DNA of 62,000 bases from Branchiostoma floridae. Its lineage: Eukaryota; Chordata; Leptocardii; Amphioxiformes; Branchiostomatidae. Below are positions 58,801 to 62,000 of the stretch, piece by piece. Positions within the stretch are counted from its first letter, which is position 1; the number at the start of each line of letters is the position of its first letter. A model generated the notes under the pieces. The model was not told the origin of the DNA and did not search any database. It saw only the letters and a program-made list of their open reading frames with translations. A program made the position numbers and the translations under genes. The stretch is taken from the NCBI RefSeq assembly GCF_000003815.2, contig NC_049982.1, positions 8,180,542-8,242,541 on the forward strand, read 5' to 3'.

Positions 58801-60575
58801 ATTTTTCATGACGGTTTGTCTGGATATCTGAGGGTTTCTCACCTGTGTGGATCAAATTAGACTATTTGCATATTTACTTTCTTTACTACAACATAAACAT
58901 AGAGGAGCCTAAAGGGGGTACCTCACCGGACTGTGGTGCATTCGTGTCTGACACCACCGAAGTACTGTCAACGTACCGTGAGCAGACACCATGGCACTGG
59001 CAACTGGTGCTAACAAACGCCAATGTAACAGTTGGAATGGGTTTTTTTTCTGAAAGTAAAAAGAAAAAAGACGCAAGTCTGAAATCACTGTTACTGTGCC
59101 ACTGCCATGCCGTCAACATACTGCAAAGGCACCAAAAATGAATAATTCCTTTTTTATTTTGTTGCAACATATGTACATGTATGTGCACGATGTTGATGGC
59201 CTATAAGTCAAAGAGTGTTTTTGACGTCAGGTCTATTTTCCAGAATTGCCAGACTCTCCCCCTCCGAACGATGCAAAGATCTGCCCTGAGATGTATCACT
59301 ATCAGCCTACTTTACAAGCATGTAGATAAGATTCACATTGAATTGCTCTAGCCTATGACAATGCTAATTGTCCTACAAGAAGAGGTGCATTTCGTTAGAA
59401 CTGAAAATGCCAGATACCTTTCTAGGGGTGTGGCAGAATTGGTCCCAGAATTACTCCTTGAGAAATATTCAAGTTATGTTGCAGTATCCAAAAATTATAT
59501 TTTCACAAAGATAAACAAGGATGATAACACTGCAATGGACTGGCAATAGCAGATACAATTACTGTTGTATTCTAGTTTCTTAGTTATTTCCTTTCAGAAT
59601 AACTAAAAGCGTTTGTGTCAAAGCCTGTACAGTAACAAACTGTTCTCTCCAAGGTGTGTTCAGGTTTGAATCCATTATCATTTCTCGCTTCTTTTATTGC
59701 CATACCATTTCAGTGAGAAGTAGCACCGCCAATAACTCAGTGCCATCAAAATTCCGCCAGGGAATTCCAGACCATAAATGCCTCTTTGCATTCTACTTGG
59801 TATTCCAAACAGCCGCTGTAGAAATCGTGATCTTAGCGTTATGGGAGGTTGTGGGAAGGGTATTTTTGAACCATGGGTCCTGCTCAGACTTTAATGAAAT
59901 GTAGGGGTAGTGTATTACCATTTATTTCATATAGAAAGCTTTGTAACCCTAAACATAGCCCTAAAATTACAACAGGAAAATGCAGAAGATGATTTTGTAC
60001 AAGATATAGAACCCTGTAGGCCCCTTTATATCCTCTAAAACCAGTTATTCAGTCCAGCACTCAGATGATATTCTTGTAAGCAGGAATTGAGGTCAAATCA
60101 CAGGTCAGTATGTGTTTGGCTGACCCAATTTTTCTCATGTAAGAGCATGACAACTTTCTATAAATTCATACCTGTTACTAAGGACTTACAATTTAGATGG
60201 AGTGGGCAGTTTCAATATGTTTTTTGTGTGACAAAAAGAAATTTTGTTTCAGTAAAATTTGCCACTCCCTATTTTTGCTGTGAGTTCTGTGTGAAGAGCG
60301 ATCATTCTTTATTTCCTTCTATCTAAAGTGCTTTCAAGACAGGTGCACTAGGAGTTTATGTGTAACCATCCTTTATTCTAGTGTCAAGATAGGTTTGGAA
60401 TGTTGTTCAGCTGTAGGCCATCGTAATGGACACTGGTGGGTAGTAAAAGTGAGGAAGTACCTACGTCTAATGGGTCTGCCGTTGGAGAAATTATCTTGCC
60501 TCTTTGGGGATGGCAATGCTCTCTTCAGAAAGTTGTCTCCTGCAAACTAGCTTTACCTTGCCCAATTCAGAAGTA
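55825..60575. other. Non-coding stretch
   Basis: No recognisable exon. Several frames of 60 to 103 codons occur on both strands, none with a domain or good splice context. Confidence 0.4.
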
Positions 60576-60749
60576 CAGTAGAAGCCAGTTAATTGCACAA
60601 CGGATTAATGCACACTTCGGATAACTGCATGAAATCCCAAAATCCCAAACTGGTGCGGTCCAGCTGGATACCTTTGCATTATTGCACCATCTGGATAATT
60701 GCACAAAATTCATTGGCAAATAGGCAGTGCAATTAAGCTGCTTCTACTG
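60576..60749. mobile_element. 174-base MITE, TA target, CAGTAGAAGCC ends (copy 2)
   Basis: Begins CAGTAGAAGCCAGTTAATTG and ends CAATTAAGCTGCTTCTACTG, with TA at 60574-60575 and 60750-60751. The inside matches the 38314-38487 copy (aatcccaaaatccc, ggataattgcac), and the length is the same. Confidence 0.85.
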
Positions 60750-60751
60750 TA

Positions 60752-61832
60752 AAAGGATGACCACAATTATATTGTGCAATTTGTCACATGCTTGGCACAG
60801 ATATGTTATCAAATTGTACCCCAAGATGATAAGGTTAGATGTGAAATGTTATTGTTCTGATTCCAATATTTCTAGTCCACTTACTTAATCTTGACCCAAA
60901 TGAAAATCCATGAAGAAAGTGCACCATGCTTATACTATAGAACACTGGGAGGAGAGAAGGGCCTCTGCAAGGTGGATCTATTCTTAGAAACCTCTCAAGA
61001 TTTCCATTAAGGTCCGTAAAGTTTGAGTGGACCACTTTATTGCCCTCTCCTGTGGATTTGCGGCTTGTCTCACGGTGAGATGACAAGACATGACAGGTCA
61101 TCTTCCTGACAAGGGAATGGCCGAGCGCCGTGATTTCATTAGACGTATAACGAGCTTGGCACCGCGGTGTTCTTCTGTATTATTCATAAAACCAGCTCTG
61201 TGATGCCATTTGTATCGGGTTCAGTAAAGTAGCCCTGATTCTGCAGATTGCTGTGCCAATTTGTGTCACCCGTGTGATGTCGGGCTTTTTTTCCTTCAAT
61301 TACGCCAAACAAACTTGACTTTACGGGCGACTTTCATGGGCGTATCGATTCTGGCCTGTTCCTTCCTCAACCCCCAAAGAACAATGTTTACAGCCTTTGT
61401 GGCATTGGCAGCTATCCACTTGTGTGAAACCATCGTAAAACTACCACATAATGGGAGAATATGTTGTACTTGTGATGGAACTGTCAAAAGTGAGCGCACT
61501 TGCCGTAAATGTCCATTGCAGAACAAGCTTTACTTATCTTTCTTTTGTGGTATCGATTTGTATCACGCGTTTGGAATCTGGAAGTGATGTCATAAAAGCA
61601 GTGGGGTCGCTCATTCTTGGGGCAAGGACTGGTTCTGTACAGTAGAGCATTTGGGTAAGTCCAGTTACTGTCATGTAGGATATTACAGCTTGAAATGATT
61701 TTGCTGAATGATTTTTGCCCTCTTCATGATATCACATTTGTCGTGTACCTGTGTCATTAAATTCCTTAGTGTCCAAACTGTGAAACACGCATCTTCATGA
61801 GTGCTAGTACGTACCTACAGCTAAGTAAATGA
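60752..61832. other. Non-coding stretch with higher-complexity block
   Basis: The block 61100-61400 is non-repetitive, richer in G+C and has overlapping frames on both strands without recognisable domains. It may be regulatory. Confidence 0.35.
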
Positions 61833-62000
61833 CAGGGCTCGAAATACTGGGTGCATGTGCACCCAGGTGCACCCAAAATTAGAACTGTGCACAGGGTGCA
61901 CCCAAATATTGTCTTAGGTTTATGTATGAAAAGATATCGAGTATACTAGTATACATCATATTCTTGACATCTAAGTGTTAGAAAGATGATAAAAATGTCT
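61833..62000. mobile_element. hAT-like element start, CAGGGCTCGAAATAC end, GTGCACCCA-rich (runs off the window)
   Basis: The left end CAGGGCTCGAAATAC and the next 60 bases align with the element at 41915, but the repeated inner word is GTGCACCCA instead of TGCAGGT. The right end is outside the window. Confidence 0.65.

Noticed and set aside
1-62000. CRISPR array, prophage, operon or other bacterial system
   Set aside because: No regularly spaced direct repeats with unique spacers, no tight gene clusters; the split tetraspanin gene shows animal DNA.

Overview
The window looks like animal genomic DNA, most likely from a lancelet (Branchiostoma) or a related marine invertebrate deuterostome. 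I infer this from a spliced tetraspanin gene of chordate type with GT-AG introns, low gene density, interstitial TTAGGG repeats, 5'-truncated LINEs and a very dense set of short inverted-repeat elements. The species cannot be proved from the sequence alone.

Two protein-coding host genes can be supported. (1) An intronless minus-strand gene (1947 to 721) encodes a 408-residue protein with a C-terminal GIY-YIG-nuclease-like signature. (2) A plus-strand tetraspanin gene (3939 to 29871) has seven coding exons. All of its introns are phase 0 and the coding total is 252 residues. Exon 1 is only 66 coding bases and is separated from exon 2 by a 23,148-base intron. The assembled protein has four membrane segments, the CCG motif, a PxSCC-type motif and six cysteines in the large extracellular loop. 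The two genes are divergent, about 2 kb apart.

Intron 1 of the tetraspanin gene is filled with mobile elements: a LINE 3' fragment (minus), a 5'-truncated LINE with a long intact reverse-transcriptase ORF and a perfect 11-base target duplication, and several hairpin or MITE-like elements. Intron 4 holds a telomere-like TTAGGG array bracketed by inverted repeats. Downstream of the tetraspanin gene (30 to 62 kb) I found no recognisable complete gene. This part is AT-rich non-coding DNA with further MITEs (two TA-target families present in two copies each, a CAGGGCTCRAAATAC family, a CATGCCCGTAGCCAGG family), a third LINE fragment, a second telomere-like array of opposite orientation, minisatellites, two perfect RFX-type X-boxes, and two weak candidate exons (34239-34367 minus, 40568-40648 plus).

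The window shows no bacterial operon, CRISPR array, rRNA or convincing tRNA. The points most worth a second look are the intronless GIY-YIG-like gene, the telomere-like core inside inverted repeats, and an element family in which the same scaffold carries two different repeated short words.
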